This document shows, piece after piece, positions 63,268 through 64,000 of a stretch of DNA of 64,000 nucleotides (position 1 is the first letter of the stretch; every line of letters starts with the position of its first letter). The position numbers and the translations under genes were made by a program. The stretch is from Rickettsiales bacterium. GTDB lineage: Bacteria; Pseudomonadota; Alphaproteobacteria; G027485855. The notes under the pieces were generated by a model. It had not been told where the DNA came from and did no database searches. It was given only the letters and a program-made list of their open reading frames with translations. The DNA is taken from the NCBI GenBank assembly GCA_027485855.1, contig JAIXQD010000001.1, positions 124,001-188,000 of the forward strand, given 5' to 3'.

Positions 63268-63984
63268 ATGAGCACGGCCATTCAACTTAAAGCCATATGC
63301 AAAGATTTCCCGCTTGATGAGGGCAACACTGTGCGTGTTTTGCATGAGGTGAGCGCGCATATCAATTATGGCCAACTTACCATGCTGGTGGGGCCTTCGG
63401 GCTGTGGCAAAACAACGCTGATATCGGTTTTGTCGGGCATATTATCGGCCAGCAGTGGTGAGGTTGATATTTTGGGGCAAAAGCTGTTTGCCTTATCCGA
63501 CCGCAATAAAGTGCTGTTCCGGCGGCAGCATATTGGTTTTATTTTTCAGCAATATAATTTATTGCCCGCACTCACCGCTGCCGAAAACGCCGCTATGCCG
63601 CTTTTGGCTGCGGGCATGCCCATGGCACAAGCAACTGCACGCGCCAAAGAAGTGCTGAGCAATATCGGCATGAGTGCTGAAGTGAATAAATATCCGCGGC
63701 AATTATCAGGCGGGCAGCAGCAGCGTGTGGCCATCGCGCGCGCCTTAGTGCATAAGCCCGAGCTGATTATTTGTGACGAGCCCACCGCCGCGCTCGATGC
63801 TAAAACCGGCCAGTCGGTGATGCAGATTTTGCGCAGCATTGCCAATGAGCCGCAGCGTGCGGTGCTGGTGGTGACGCATGACAGCCGTATTTATCATTTT
63901 GCCGATCGCATCATCGCTATGAGTGATGGGCATATTGTTGGCGATTATAAGCCAGCCGATTATCGTGAGGGGGAGGGTGCCTAA
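63268..63984 (+). CDS. ABC exporter ATPase (DevA/LolD/MacB-like)
   Basis: A 238-residue ATPase. Walker A is VGPSGCGKTTLISVLSG, the Q-loop FIFQQYNLLPALTA is typical of MacB/LolD/DevA, the signature is LSGGQQQRVAIARAL, Walker B LIICDEPTAALD and the H-loop VVTHDSRIYHFADRI. The ATG four bp behind the permease stop is chosen. With the DevC-like permease it should power an exporter together with a membrane fusion protein, which may be the next gene. Confidence 0.92.
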   Translation: MSTAIQLKAICKDFPLDEGNTVRVLHEVSAHINYGQLTMLVGPSGCGKTTLISVLSGILSASSGEVDILGQKLFALSDRNKVLFRRQHIGFIFQQYNLLPALTAAENAAMPLLAAGMPMAQATARAKEVLSNIGMSAEVNKYPRQLSGGQQQRVAIARALVHKPELIICDEPTAALDAKTGQSVMQILRSIANEPQRAVLVVTHDSRIYHFADRIIAMSDGHIVGDYKPADYREGEGA

Positions 63985-63985
63985 T

Positions 63986-64000
63986 ATGTCTATCCGTCAA
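63986..64000 (+). CDS. Start of the next operon gene, cut by window edge
   Basis: An ATG follows the ATPase stop after one base (MSIRQ). GAGGGGGAGGG lies just upstream as a possible ribosome site. By operon logic it may encode the HlyD-type fusion protein of the exporter, but only five codons are visible. Confidence 0.45.

Overview
The window comes from a bacterial chromosome, almost certainly an alphaproteobacterium of about 50% GC. Evidence is the block DUF177-rpmF-plsX-fabH-ihfA-merR, the three-part transhydrogenase pntAA-pntAB-pntB, a mitochondrial-type complex I accessory subunit (NDUFS4 type), a CBP3-type ubiquinol-cytochrome c chaperone, an adrenodoxin-type ferredoxin and a short-form CysE next to an Rrf2 regulator. 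I cannot fix the order from sequence alone; a Rhodospirillales- or Micavibrionales-like lineage is a guess.

Layout. 0-20 kb is housekeeping: glnE (C-terminus cut by the window edge), an AsmA/YhdP-like envelope protein, tyrS, anmK, a COG2945 hydrolase, cysE and an Rrf2 regulator, a methyltransferase, a cysteine desulfurase and ferredoxin, rpiB-glyA, nrdR-nusB-thiL, a FliL-like protein and a proton-pumping pyrophosphatase. 20-26 kb holds bamE, the CBP3 homologue and the fatty-acid/phospholipid operon ending in ihfA and a MerR regulator. 26-30 kb starts with tRNA-Pro(GGG) and an unusual nuclease/DUF1376 fusion protein. 30.7-35.4 kb is one five-gene branched-chain amino acid ABC transporter (livH-M-G-F-J). 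35.4-39.5 kb is a compact minus-strand run (MBL hydrolase, diverged transthyretin-like protein, rlmJ, RimK-like ligase, GNAT). 39.6-42.6 kb is transhydrogenase. 42.7-52.9 kb mixes four tRNA genes with a CPA1 antiporter, patatin, MsbA, MarC, SseA and small proteins. 53-59 kb looks accessory: two unknown genes, a tyrosine recombinase, a 782-residue repeat-rich protein with a possible LPD7-like domain, and a small membrane protein. The right end has an M3 peptidase and a TetR gene divergent from an FtsX-type ABC exporter operon with a visible operator.

The most striking signal is not a gene. Many genes end in short tandem duplications that start inside the last codons and repeat the stop codon one to four times (COG2945 hydrolase, fabH, glyA, nrdR, the FliL-like gene, the CPA1 antiporter, the DUF192 gene, the NDUFS4-like gene, the 85-residue gene at 51.4 kb, the large repeat protein, M3 peptidase, tetR). 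The 3' end of tRNA-Arg is duplicated in the same way, and a diverged copy of the tRNA-Asn 3' end lies downstream of it. Inside genes, the same habit appears as 5-codon (15-bp) expansions in linkers and even in the MsbA ATPase domain. A 15-bp period recurs in both coding and non-coding copies. This gene-end and linker duplication pattern is my main candidate for something undescribed.
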